A DNA stretch of 5,692 bases, from assembly GCA_905479595.1 (NCBI GenBank), contig CAJQND010000255.1, forward strand, positions 1 through 5,692, given 5' to 3'. Both the position numbers and the translations under genes were made by a program. Each line of letters opens with the position of its first letter. The first letter of the stretch is position 1. The notes beneath the pieces are model-generated. The model was given only the letters and a program-made list of their open reading frames with translations. It did no database searches and was not told the DNA's origin. Positions 1 through 5,692 of this stretch are shown piece after piece. This DNA is from an uncultured Hyphomicrobiales bacterium. Lineage in GTDB: Bacteria; Pseudomonadota; Alphaproteobacteria; Rhizobiales; CAJQND01.

Positions 1-84
1 ACGTTCATGGACGTGTGTGAACACTAATATCGTAGACAACGTGTCCGGGGCTCGTAGAACGCGGGCTCTGGTTTAAAACGCCAT

Positions 85-144
85 ACGCGGGTCGATCAGA
101 ACCGCTAAAAAAAATAGTCAGATGCGGTTTCGATTGACCCGCGT
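85..144. repeat. Imperfect inverted repeat, 21-bp arms, A-rich loop
   Basis: The arm at 85-105 and the reverse complement of 124-144 agree at 18 of 21 positions. They are separated by an 18-nt loop (106-123) containing a run of eight A. All three differences are transitions. In a plus-strand RNA two of them would form G-U pairs and one an A-C mismatch, so a long stem could still fold. There is no T-tract directly after either arm, so it does not look like an ordinary terminator. Its role is unknown; it may be a remnant of the same mosaic repeat family found just downstream. Confidence 0.6.
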
Positions 145-157
145 TTCCACTGTTTCA

Positions 158-237
158 GCTCACGGCAGTTCCCGCTGCGCGTGAACGCCCCCGCGGAGAC
201 GTTTTGCGTCAGCAAAACTGTCGTGAGCGATATAAAC
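158..237. repeat. REP-like palindromic repeat, unit 1
   Basis: Positions 158-228 form a long imperfect palindrome centred on CCGCGG at 191-196. The left half (158-196) and the reverse complement of the right half share their ends (GCTCACG and CCGCGG) and parts of the middle. Smaller hairpins are nested inside: GTTC...GAAC at 168-186, and a perfect 7-bp stem with a GTCA loop at 201-218. The segment 186-237 recurs in direct orientation at 399-451 with a diverged centre. The left half recurs in inverted orientation at 404-442 with 37 of 39 matches. This architecture resembles the palindromic intergenic elements (REP/BIME or RIME type) known in many proteobacteria. Assignment to a named family is not possible by eye. 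Confidence 0.65.
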
Positions 238-348
238 AACGGTCGTGGCCTTGATCCATTGTCGATCAACTTATCTGTGCTCGGCTTCGCCTCCGCTCGG
301 GTTGATCTTGAACCACCCGGCACGATCTCGCGTGTGGAAAGACGGAGT

Positions 349-400
349 GGAAACTTGTTTCCGCGACTAGGGCCGACTGGCCCTCGGCGCTAATGCGCCG
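349..400. repeat. Cluster of three compact hairpins
   Basis: Three small perfect inverted repeats follow one another: GGAAAC/GTTTCC at 349-362, AGGGCC-GACT-GGCCCT at 369-384, and CGGCGC-TAAT-GCGCCG at 385-400. The last two abut without a spacer and both have 4-nt loops. None is followed by a T-run on either strand, so they are not typical terminators. They sit directly before the second copy of the palindromic repeat and may belong to it. Confidence 0.6.
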
Positions 401-451
401 CCCCCGCGGAGGCGTTCACGCGTAGCGGGAACTGCCGTGAGCGATATAAAC
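399..451. repeat. REP-like repeat, unit 2 (partial copy)
   Basis: This is a second copy of the segment at 186-237. Both begin with the same 13 bases around CCGCGG (186-198 and 399-411) and end with a shared 22-base tail, 21 of 22 identical (216-237 and 430-451). The centres differ in sequence and by one base in length. Positions 404-442 are also the near-perfect inverted partner of 158-196, with mismatches only at 410 and 423. Bases left of 399 do not rebuild a full palindrome like unit 1, so this is a half or rearranged unit. It contains its own small stem, GTTC...GAAC, at 414-432. Confidence 0.65.
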
Positions 452-497
452 CAACCAGTCCGAGTACGGATAAGTTGATCGCTCTAAAAATACACAC

Positions 498-534
498 AAA
501 AAAATCCCGCAACGGGCTTTACCGCTGCGGGATT
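498..534 (-). terminator. Rho-independent terminator of hppA
   Basis: Read on the minus strand, nine bases at 534-526 pair perfectly with 511-503. Four more pairs inside (one G-U) give about a 13-bp, G+C-rich stem with a 6-nt loop at 516-521. The stem runs into seven consecutive T (504-498) followed by a T/G-rich stretch. It begins 22 nt after the hppA stop codon at 556-558. This is a textbook intrinsic terminator in position and shape. The plus-strand side lacks a comparable T-run, so it acts in the hppA direction only. Confidence 0.92.
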
Positions 535-555
535 GGATCTTGTTATCTGGAGTTC

Positions 556-2682
556 TTAGACGGTGTGCGCCAGAACTGCCAAGAGCAGGAGTGCCACGAT
601 GTTGGTGATCTTGATCATCGGGTTCACTGCCGGGCCAGCTGTATCCTTGTATGGATCGCCGACCGTGTCACCTGTGATGGCAGCTTTGTGGCTCTCGGAG
701 CCTTTGCCGCCGTGGTTGCCATCTTCGATGTACTTTTTGGCATTGTCCCATGCGCCGCCACCTGCGGTCATGGAAATCGCCACGAAGAGGCCGGTTACGA
801 TCACACCAAGAAGCATCGCACCAACTGCGGAGAATGCGGCAGATTTACCGGCAATCGCATTGATGACGAAGTAAACAACGATCGGAGACAATACTGGAAG
901 CATTGACGGGAGCATCATTTCCTTGATCGCAGACTTGGTCAGCATGTCCACTGCACGGGCATAATCAGGCTTGACAGTGCCCTTCATAATGCCAGGCTCT
1001 GCCTTGAACTGGCGGCGGACTTCTTCCACCACCGAACCAGCAGCGCGGCCCACAGCAGTCATGCCCATTGCGCCAAACAGATATGGCAGCATGCCACCGA
1101 ACAACAAGCCGACAACCACATATGGGTTGGACAGCGAGAAGTCGAGCTCAACACCCTTGAAGTAGGTGTATGTGTCGGAGTTGGCGATGAAGAACTGAAG
1201 GTCAGCCGTGTAAGCTGCAAACAGCACCAGTGCACCAAGACCAGCAGAACCAATCGCATAGCCCTTGGTCACCGCTTTAGTGGTGTTACCAACGGCATCG
1301 AGAGCATCAGTGGTTTTACGCACTTCTTCCGGCAGTTCAGCCATTTCAGCAATACCGCCAGCGTTATCGGTGACAGGACCAAAAGCATCAAGCGCCACAA
1401 TCAATCCGGCAATTGCCAGCATGGTGGTGACCGCAATCGCGATACCAAACAGGCCAGCAAGGCTGTAGGTGATTATGATACCTGCAATGATCACCAATGC
1501 AGGAAGCGCAGTTGCTTCCATCGAAATGGCAAGCCCCTGGATCACGTTGGTGCCGTGACCGGTTTCAGATGCTGCTGCGATAGACTGCACTGGACGATAG
1601 TTTGTGCCGGTGTAGTACTCGGTGATCACGATGATCAGGCCGGTTACCAGAAGGCCAACGACACCGCAGAGGAACAGGTCCATGCCGGTAAAGGTTGAAC
1701 CACCAGCAGTGAGCTGTGTGTCCATGCCAATCATCAATGAGGTGATTGGATACAGAGCAATCAGCGAAAGAACGCTGGTGACAATCACGCCGCGATAGAG
1801 CGCGCCCATGATCGAGCCGGATGAACCAAGCTTGACAAAGAAAGTACCGATAATGGAGGTCAGCACACAGATGCCACCAATCATCAGCGGATAAATCTGC
1901 ATGGTCGCAACCTTGTCGGTGCCGGCAAAGAAGATTGCCGCCAGAACCATGGTTGCCACAACGGTTACCGCATAGGTTTCAAACAGGTCGGCTGCCATGC
2001 CGGCACAGTCGCCAACATTGTCGCCCACGTTGTCGGCAATGGTTGCCGGGTTGCGGGGATCATCTTCGGGAATGCCTGCTTCAACTTTACCCACAAGGTC
2101 GCCGCCAACATCTGCACCCTTGGTGAAGATACCGCCGCCGAGACGGGCAAAGATTGAAATCAGCGATGCGCCAAAACCAAGTGCTACCAGCGAGTCAATG
2201 ACTTCACGGCTTCCGCCATCAAGACCAAGCACCTGAGTGAGGATACCGTAATAGACAGTCACGCCGAGCAGTGCCAATCCAGCAACAAGCATGCCGGTGA
2301 TGGCACCAGCTTTAAAAGCAATGCTGAGGCCTTCGCCAAGGCTTTTCGATGCTGCCTGGGTGGTGCGCACATTGGCACGCACGGAGATGAGCATGCCGAT
2401 AAAGCCTGCTGCGCCAGAAAGGATCGCACCAATGGCGAAACCAATAGCGACCTTGATGCCCAAAAGCCAGGCAACAAGAACGAAGATCACGGCGCCAGCG
2501 ATGGCGATCGTGGTATATTGACGTGTGAGATAAGCCTGTGCCCCCTCTTGAATGGCACCGGCAATTTCCTGCATACGCTGGTTGCCCGCATCAGCCGCGA
2601 GGACTGATTTGGTCGCCCAAATTCCATATACAATGGAAAGCGCGCCGCAGAAAATGATTAGCCAGATTGCTGAGCTCATCAT
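556..2682 (-). CDS. hppA: K+-independent membrane-bound H+-translocating pyrophosphatase
   Basis: Integral inner-membrane pump of the M-PPase family that hydrolyses cytoplasmic pyrophosphate to two phosphates and moves protons out. At 708 residues and strongly hydrophobic, it fits the usual size and roughly 16-helix topology. Visible signatures are the substrate-binding motif DVGGDLVGKVE (191-201), the acidic DDPRNP...DNVGDNVGD stretch (207-225), DAFGPVTDNAGGIAEM (432-447), and the C-terminal GGAWDNAKK (642-650) with DTVGDPYKDTAGP (672-684). Lys469 and Thr472 in GNTTKAVTKG are the residues that mark the K+-independent subfamily. An AAGGAA Shine-Dalgarno sequence (2691-2686) lies 3 nt before the first ATG and 6 nt before the second, so translation may start at 2679 and give 707 residues. 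A possible -10 hexamer CATAAT is at 2711-2706 without a convincing -35. The gene stands 202 bp from the MFS gene and has its own terminator, suggesting a single-gene unit. Confidence 0.97.
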   Translation of the reverse strand: MMSSAIWLIIFCGALSIVYGIWATKSVLAADAGNQRMQEIAGAIQEGAQAYLTRQYTTIAIAGAVIFVLVAWLLGIKVAIGFAIGAILSGAAGFIGMLISVRANVRTTQAASKSLGEGLSIAFKAGAITGMLVAGLALLGVTVYYGILTQVLGLDGGSREVIDSLVALGFGASLISIFARLGGGIFTKGADVGGDLVGKVEAGIPEDDPRNPATIADNVGDNVGDCAGMAADLFETYAVTVVATMVLAAIFFAGTDKVATMQIYPLMIGGICVLTSIIGTFFVKLGSSGSIMGALYRGVIVTSVLSLIALYPITSLMIGMDTQLTAGGSTFTGMDLFLCGVVGLLVTGLIIVITEYYTGTNYRPVQSIAAASETGHGTNVIQGLAISMEATALPALVIIAGIIITYSLAGLFGIAIAVTTMLAIAGLIVALDAFGPVTDNAGGIAEMAELPEEVRKTTDALDAVGNTTKAVTKGYAIGSAGLGALVLFAAYTADLQFFIANSDTYTYFKGVELDFSLSNPYVVVGLLFGGMLPYLFGAMGMTAVGRAAGSVVEEVRRQFKAEPGIMKGTVKPDYARAVDMLTKSAIKEMMLPSMLPVLSPIVVYFVINAIAGKSAAFSAVGAMLLGVIVTGLFVAISMTAGGGAWDNAKKYIEDGNHGGKGSESHKAAITGDTVGDPYKDTAGPAVNPMIKITNIVALLLLAVLAHTV

Positions 2683-2685
2683 ATT

Positions 2686-2691
2686 TTCCTT
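2686..2691 (-). promoter_or_regulatory. Ribosome binding site of hppA
   Basis: AAGGAA on the minus strand is a good Shine-Dalgarno match. It lies 3 nt from the first of two adjacent ATG codons (2682) and 6 nt from the second (2679). The spacing favours the second ATG as the true start, giving a protein that begins MSSAIW. Confidence 0.7.
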
Positions 2692-2884
2692 ACAAAACGT
2701 TGTGAATTATGCCCGTAGGACGGATTTCCAGTTCGCGTGGCATTCCGTAATACCCCTTGCCCCGCAGGCCCCTTTTATGGCGCGGAACATGCCAAAAACC
2801 GCGCCGAGAAGCAATACAGCAATTGGACGAGGATAAGTGGCATTTTCCCGCACTATATTTTTGCGGTTTTACGGCGGAAACGGT

Positions 2885-4084
2885 TCAGGTTTTTGCCTGC
2901 ACATTACGAGAGGAAAGCGCCAACCAGGCCAAAAGTATCAATGTTATGAATACCATAGGGAATAGCGCCAGGTTCACTGCATCCCAGCCAATTAAGTGCA
3001 ACAGCGTTCCCGATGAAAGTGAGGCAACTGCCACGGTGGCAAAAACACAAAAATCATTCAATCCCTGTACCTTGTTCTTTTCCGCTGGCGTGTAGTGATC
3101 GGTCACCATTGTCGTCGCGCCAACAAAACTGAAATTCCAACCGATTCCCAGGAGAATCAGCCCGATTCCGAAGTTTGCGATATGGAGGCCGAGCAGAGAA
3201 GTGACACCAGAGGCGGCGAGAATAAGCAGTCCCATTGCAATGATTTTTTCGACGCCGAACCGGTTGATCAGTTTTCCGGTGAAAAAACTCGGCACGTACA
3301 TGGCGATGACGTGCCATTGGATGACCAGCGCTGCAGTGTCGATCGAAAAACCGCAAGCGACCATGGCCAGTGGTGTTGCTGTCATGACCAGGTTCATCAT
3401 TCCAAAGCTCATCATCCCACAGACAATGGCAACGATCAGTCTCGGTTGTTTAAGGATTTCAGAAAGCGGGCGGCCATGGTCAGTGGTTTCGCTTTTGGGG
3501 CCATCTGGTTGGTCTAACAGAAGCATCAATAAAGCTGCAACTAACGCCAAGACTGCGGTGGTGAGATAACATCCCGCAAATTGTGCTTCAGGAAACAAAT
3601 CCTTCGTGCTGACCACGATAAGGGGACCAAGAAAGGCTGCCGCCAATCCGCCAACGGTAACCCAGGCGATTGCACGCGCCTTGAACATCGGGCTGGCAAG
3701 ATCGGCTGCTGCAAAACGGTACAGCATGGCAAACGCCTGATAGGTCCCAGTGAACGCCATGGCTATGACAAAGAATAGAAAGTCCTGTTGGAATATGGCT
3801 GCAAGCCCGAGCAGGGCACTTACTGCGCCAAAGCCCGCGCCTGTGATGAAGCCAATCCGCCGGCCAACTTTCTTCATGAACATGGAAGCGGGGATGGCCG
3901 ATAACATGGTGCCAATAACAAAAGCGGAAATAGGTAATGTCGCGTAACTGGGATCAGGTGATAACGCTTTGCCGATAAGTCCGCCTGTCGTAATCAGGGT
4001 TACCGTGTGCCCACCATACAAAGCCTGCCCTAGTGCATAGAGTTTTGCATTGTGGCGCGCACGCACATCGTCAAAGGCAGTCAT
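2885..4084 (-). CDS. MFS transporter, 12-TM, substrate unknown
   Basis: A 399-residue hydrophobic protein of major facilitator superfamily type, a secondary transporter in the inner membrane. Two halves of about six helices flank a polar central loop (about 191-215). A motif-A-like loop is at 66-77 (ASMFMKKVGRRI), with a degenerate equivalent in the second half at 266-277 (SFFTGKLINRFG). YRFAAAD (122-128) and the stretch from about 313 to 345, including YTPAEKNKVQGLNDF (331-345), look like subfamily signatures of proteobacterial MFS proteins, but none indicates a substrate. The start is limited by an in-frame TGA three codons upstream of the ATG. No clear Shine-Dalgarno is visible, so a slightly later start is possible. 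It lies 117 bp downstream of bamE and 202 bp upstream of hppA on the same strand, with no convincing terminator on either side, so co-transcription with bamE is possible. Efflux of a small molecule is a guess only. Confidence 0.9.
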   Translation of the reverse strand: MTAFDDVRARHNAKLYALGQALYGGHTVTLITTGGLIGKALSPDPSYATLPISAFVIGTMLSAIPASMFMKKVGRRIGFITGAGFGAVSALLGLAAIFQQDFLFFVIAMAFTGTYQAFAMLYRFAAADLASPMFKARAIAWVTVGGLAAAFLGPLIVVSTKDLFPEAQFAGCYLTTAVLALVAALLMLLLDQPDGPKSETTDHGRPLSEILKQPRLIVAIVCGMMSFGMMNLVMTATPLAMVACGFSIDTAALVIQWHVIAMYVPSFFTGKLINRFGVEKIIAMGLLILAASGVTSLLGLHIANFGIGLILLGIGWNFSFVGATTMVTDHYTPAEKNKVQGLNDFCVFATVAVASLSSGTLLHLIGWDAVNLALFPMVFITLILLAWLALSSRNVQAKT

Positions 4085-4201
4085 ATTGAATCACTGTTCA
4101 GCATTGTAGGAACCGGACAATACGTTTGCCCAGCCCGAACGGCAATGCCGATTTATGAATAAGAGCCATGCATTTTACCAACAACCGATTTTGAATGGCG
4201 G

Positions 4202-4690
4202 TTACTGCGGTGTTGCACCTGGATCAAATTTCCCAAGGTTGCCGAGGAAGTCTTTGAGCAAGCTCAATTCCTTACCTTCAACTGGGGTCTCGCGGGAGGT
4301 GAAATTGACAACCTTACCGTCTTCCAGACCGTAATGGCCAAAGCCTGAAACCTGGTCGTTCTGGTCAAAACGTATGGCGACTACTTCGCGTTCAGTCACT
4401 TTTGGACGAAAGAAGGCCTTGTTTTCGACAGTGCTGGAAACGTAATAAAAGCTGTCACCCTGATGGTTCAGAGTTGCGGTGGTGGAAGGCGAGCCGAGTA
4501 TCGACTGGACTTCAGGTTTGCTCATGCCCATTTGAATTTTTTGAAGATCATCACCACGCGGCAGGTAGCCTCTGTGATCCACGACAGCTGAGCAGCCGCC
4601 AGCGAGAAGTGTAAGCAAAATCACCGCTACGGCACCTAGAAATGGAAAACGCCCTTTAAAAAAATCTGACCTTTGGCTTGCAGGCCTCAT
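4202..4690 (-). CDS. bamE: Outer membrane protein assembly factor BamE (SmpA/OmlA lipoprotein)
   Basis: Small lipoprotein of the BAM complex, which folds and inserts beta-barrel proteins into the outer membrane. With the start at 4690 it has 162 residues. A basic N-terminus is followed by a hydrophobic segment (about 15-31) and a lipobox-like LLAGGC ending at Cys33, the expected lipidated residue. Ala at -3 is less usual than Leu but acceptable. The SmpA/OmlA domain starts around residue 48, with the typical IQMGMSKPEVQSILGSPS (52-69), then FYYVSS and YGLEDGKV. The tail RETPVEGKELSLLKDFL is of the kind seen in alphaproteobacterial BamE. A longer frame opens at 4774. The 4690 ATG is preferred because AAAGGA lies 6 nt upstream and because it puts the signal peptide at the N-terminus. 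The gene is divergent from the bc1 chaperone gene; this arrangement is common in Hyphomicrobiales. Confidence 0.9.
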   Translation of the reverse strand: MRPASQRSDFFKGRFPFLGAVAVILLTLLAGGCSAVVDHRGYLPRGDDLQKIQMGMSKPEVQSILGSPSTTATLNHQGDSFYYVSSTVENKAFFRPKVTEREVVAIRFDQNDQVSGFGHYGLEDGKVVNFTSRETPVEGKELSLLKDFLGNLGKFDPGATPQ

Positions 4691-4818
4691 GTAATGTCCT
4701 TTACATCGTCTTGCCGCAACGGGTGCGCTAAAAACCAGCGTCCCGCAGGTAGCGTAAACAATATGGTTTGGCAATGCCTGTGAAGCGGCGAGGTGTTCCC
4801 CAAACGGGTATATGATCT
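4691..4818. promoter_or_regulatory. Divergent intergenic region, bamE / bc1 chaperone
   Basis: These 128 bp separate two divergently transcribed genes and must hold at least one promoter for each, unless the transcripts start inside neighbouring genes. Candidate hexamers are weak. On the minus strand TTGCCA (4771-4766) resembles a -35 but has no good -10 at 16-18 nt. On the plus strand TATGAT (4811-4816) resembles a -10 but lies only 2 nt from the start codon at 4819. No clear operator palindrome is seen. The region is inferred from gene orientation rather than from a recognised motif. Confidence 0.5.
4697..4702 (-). promoter_or_regulatory. Ribosome binding site deciding the bamE start
   Basis: AAAGGA on the minus strand lies 6 nt before the ATG at 4690. 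No similar site precedes the alternative upstream ATG at 4774, whose extra 28 residues would displace the lipoprotein signal peptide from the N-terminus. This fixes the likely start of bamE. Confidence 0.75.
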
Positions 4819-5382
4819 ATGGTTTTCAAAAATTTGCTCAAACATTTTAGCCAACGCGATGGCCCGCACAGTATCGCTTACGGGCAGATTGTGGCGCAGG
4901 CACGGCAAGAAGCGTTTTACGCATCCGGCAATGTGGCCGATACGGTGGATGGACGTTATGACATGATCGTGTTGCATACATTCTTGTTGATCAACCGGCT
5001 GAATGTTGACGGCAGTGCCGAGGCCAAAGAGTTTTCGCAGAATGTGTTTAACGAGATGTTTACAGACATGGACCGCTCCCTGCGGGAAATGGGGGTAGGT
5101 GACCTTGCCGTCGGTAAGAAGATAAAAAAGATGGCCCAGGTTTTCTATGGCCGGGTACAGGCTTATGATGAGGCAATCAAACTTTATGGGGAGCAGCCTC
5201 AGCTGCTTGTAGATGTGGTTTCGCGCAATATATTCCCTGAAACCGAAGATCACCGGAACGCTGACAAGATCGCGCGCTATATGGTTTCTGCTGCTGAATT
5301 ACTCCGGCAGCAGCAATTGGCAGACCTGTTAGTGGGCGTTGTCGAATTCCCTGAAGTGAAAGCATTTTTTGATGACACATGA
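4819..5382 (+). CDS. Ubiquinol-cytochrome c chaperone family protein (CBP3-like)
   Basis: A 187-residue soluble protein of the ubiquinol-cytochrome c chaperone family, related to mitochondrial Cbp3/UQCC1, which assists cytochrome b synthesis and bc1 complex assembly. Recognisable features are AYGQIVAQARQEAFY (20-34), the helical YDMIVLHTFLLINRL (47-61), and the most diagnostic block FTDMDRSLREMGVGDLAVGK (81-100), continuing to KKMAQVFYGR (103-112). No signal peptide or membrane helix is evident, so it probably acts in the cytoplasm at the inner-membrane face. The start has no strong Shine-Dalgarno, only a GGG about 10 nt upstream. An ATG at 4812 is in another frame. The stop codon lies inside the next gene (11-bp overlap), so the pair is almost certainly one operon with translational coupling. 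Function in bacteria is inferred from the family; the enzyme complex itself is not encoded here. Confidence 0.92.
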   Translation: MVFKNLLKHFSQRDGPHSIAYGQIVAQARQEAFYASGNVADTVDGRYDMIVLHTFLLINRLNVDGSAEAKEFSQNVFNEMFTDMDRSLREMGVGDLAVGKKIKKMAQVFYGRVQAYDEAIKLYGEQPQLLVDVVSRNIFPETEDHRNADKIARYMVSAAELLRQQQLADLLVGVVEFPEVKAFFDDT

Positions 5383-5692
5383 TGATGGCCAGTTGCCGAG
5401 CCCAGAGTTTAGCCACGTTATTGATATTTCCAAGGTCCCGAAAACAGGTCTAAACATCAAGCTTGAGGTAGATGAAAAATCACGAAAACGTCTTGCTGAA
5501 CGTTATGGGATCGCGGCGATCAGCATGCTTTCGGTGTTTTTGCAGGTAAAACCCTGGCGTAGAGACGGGCTACAAGTGGCCGGAACGCTCAAGGCAGATG
5601 TCGAACAGAAATGCATCGTCAGCTTGGAACCGGTGTTTGATCAGATTGCAGAAGATATCTCGGTGTTTTTTCTTCCGCCGGGCCAAGACGCC
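5372..5692 (+). CDS. DUF177 / YceD-family protein, 3' end outside window
   Basis: The first 107 codons of an open frame that reaches the window edge without a stop; family members are usually about 170-190 residues, so roughly the N-terminal 60 percent is visible. The opening PEFSHVIDISKVP (11-23) and the block TLKADVEQKCIVSLEPV (72-88) with Cys81 are characteristic of the DUF177/YceD family. Family members in bacteria and plants are linked to 23S rRNA or ribosome biogenesis; the exact biochemical role is not established. The ATG at 5372 overlaps the end of the upstream chaperone gene by 11 bp and has no close Shine-Dalgarno, which fits translational coupling. The triple ATG at 5379-5387 is out of this frame and soon hits a stop. 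In related alphaproteobacteria plsX and fabH often follow, so those are expected beyond 5692. Confidence 0.9.
   Translation, partial: MTHDDGQLPSPEFSHVIDISKVPKTGLNIKLEVDEKSRKRLAERYGIAAISMLSVFLQVKPWRRDGLQVAGTLKADVEQKCIVSLEPVFDQIAEDISVFFLPPGQDA

Larger units (their letters stand above)
263..481. repeat. Spaced inverted repeat, 22-bp arms (263-284 / 460-481)
   Basis: The reverse complement of 263-284 matches 460-481 at 20 of 22 positions. Both differences are transitions that would become G-U pairs in a plus-strand RNA. The core heptamer GATCAAC (264-270) also has a nearer complement, GTTGATC, at 301-307, so the left arm has two possible partners. The span interleaves with the inverted repeat 158-196/404-442, so the two long pairings cross and could not nest. 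The right arm ends just before the hppA terminator. It is probably part of the same mosaic repeat cluster; function is unknown. Confidence 0.6.
1..497. other. Non-coding, repeat-rich intergenic region
   Basis: No frame here reads as a plausible protein. The few open stretches are short, begin without a ribosome binding site, and run straight through palindromic repeats. I saw no tRNA or rRNA signature, transposase fragment or regularly spaced CRISPR repeat. What the region does contain is dense inverted and direct repetition: a 60-nt hairpin at 85-144, a palindromic unit at 158-237 with a partial second copy at 399-451, a 22-bp inverted pair (263-284 with 460-481), and compact hairpins at 201-218, 349-362, 369-384 and 385-400. 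It lies downstream of the hppA terminator, so it is the 3' spacer of hppA. Positions 1-84 show nothing I can name. Confidence 0.75.

Noticed and set aside
181..393. Small open frame inside the repeat region
   Set aside because: It runs through palindromic repeats, has no Shine-Dalgarno and shows no protein-like features.
158..442. MITE or insertion sequence bounded by 39-bp inverted repeats
   Set aside because: I see no target-site duplication flanking the arms and no transposase remnant, and the left arm is half of a local palindrome, which fits REP-like units better.
158..451. CRISPR array
   Set aside because: The repeats are palindromic, occur in mixed orientation and unequal spacing, and there are no regular spacers or cas genes.
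475..906. 143-codon plus-strand open frame across the terminator and the 3' end of hppA
   Set aside because: It is antisense to the conserved HppA C-terminus, has no ribosome binding site and starts inside repeat and terminator sequence; its Cys/His-rich composition reflects the opposite-strand codons.
2848..2866. Terminator between the MFS gene and hppA (CCGCA...TGCGG)
   Set aside because: The stem is only 5 bp with a 9-nt loop, and on the minus strand it is followed by GGAAAAT rather than a T-run.
4202..4774. Longer bamE starting at 4774
   Set aside because: The extra 28 residues would bury the lipoprotein signal peptide, and the internal ATG at 4690 has a well-placed AAAGGA.
4687..5253. 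188-codon minus-strand open frame opposite the CBP3-like gene
   Set aside because: The plus strand encodes a clearly conserved family here and the antisense product shows no recognisable motif; the frame would also run into the bamE start.
5379..5387. Triple ATG as the start of the DUF177 gene
   Set aside because: That frame ends at a TAA within about 25 codons; the conserved DUF177 sequence is in the frame of the ATG at 5372.

Overview
The window holds five protein-coding genes and a roughly 0.5 kb non-coding stretch full of inverted repeats. It looks chromosomal and comes from an alphaproteobacterium, most likely Hyphomicrobiales (Rhizobiales). The support for this is a BamE-type lipoprotein gene divergent from a CBP3-like cytochrome bc1 chaperone gene that overlaps a DUF177/YceD gene, together with a K+-independent H+-pyrophosphatase of alphaproteobacterial type. 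Base composition is moderate, near half GC by eye. I cannot name a genus.

Layout: positions 1-497 contain no credible gene. They hold a 21-bp-arm hairpin (85-144), a palindromic REP-like unit (158-237) with a second partial copy (399-451), a further inverted pair (263-284 with 460-481), and several small tetraloop hairpins. A strong intrinsic terminator (498-534, minus strand) follows. Three minus-strand genes come next: hppA (556-2682), an MFS transporter (2885-4084) and bamE (4202-4690). A 128-bp divergent intergenic region separates bamE from two plus-strand genes, a ubiquinol-cytochrome c chaperone family gene (4819-5382) and an overlapping DUF177 gene (from 5372) cut by the window end.

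Functionally the genes are mostly envelope and bioenergetic housekeeping. HppA couples PPi hydrolysis to proton export across the inner membrane. BamE is a lipoprotein of the outer-membrane beta-barrel assembly machine. The CBP3-like protein is expected to assist cytochrome b/bc1 assembly. DUF177 proteins are tied to ribosome or 23S rRNA biology and in this group usually precede plsX-fabH, which would lie just outside the window. The MFS transporter has no inferable substrate.

I found no convincing new multi-gene system. The part most worth a second look is the mosaic of inverted repeats downstream of hppA.
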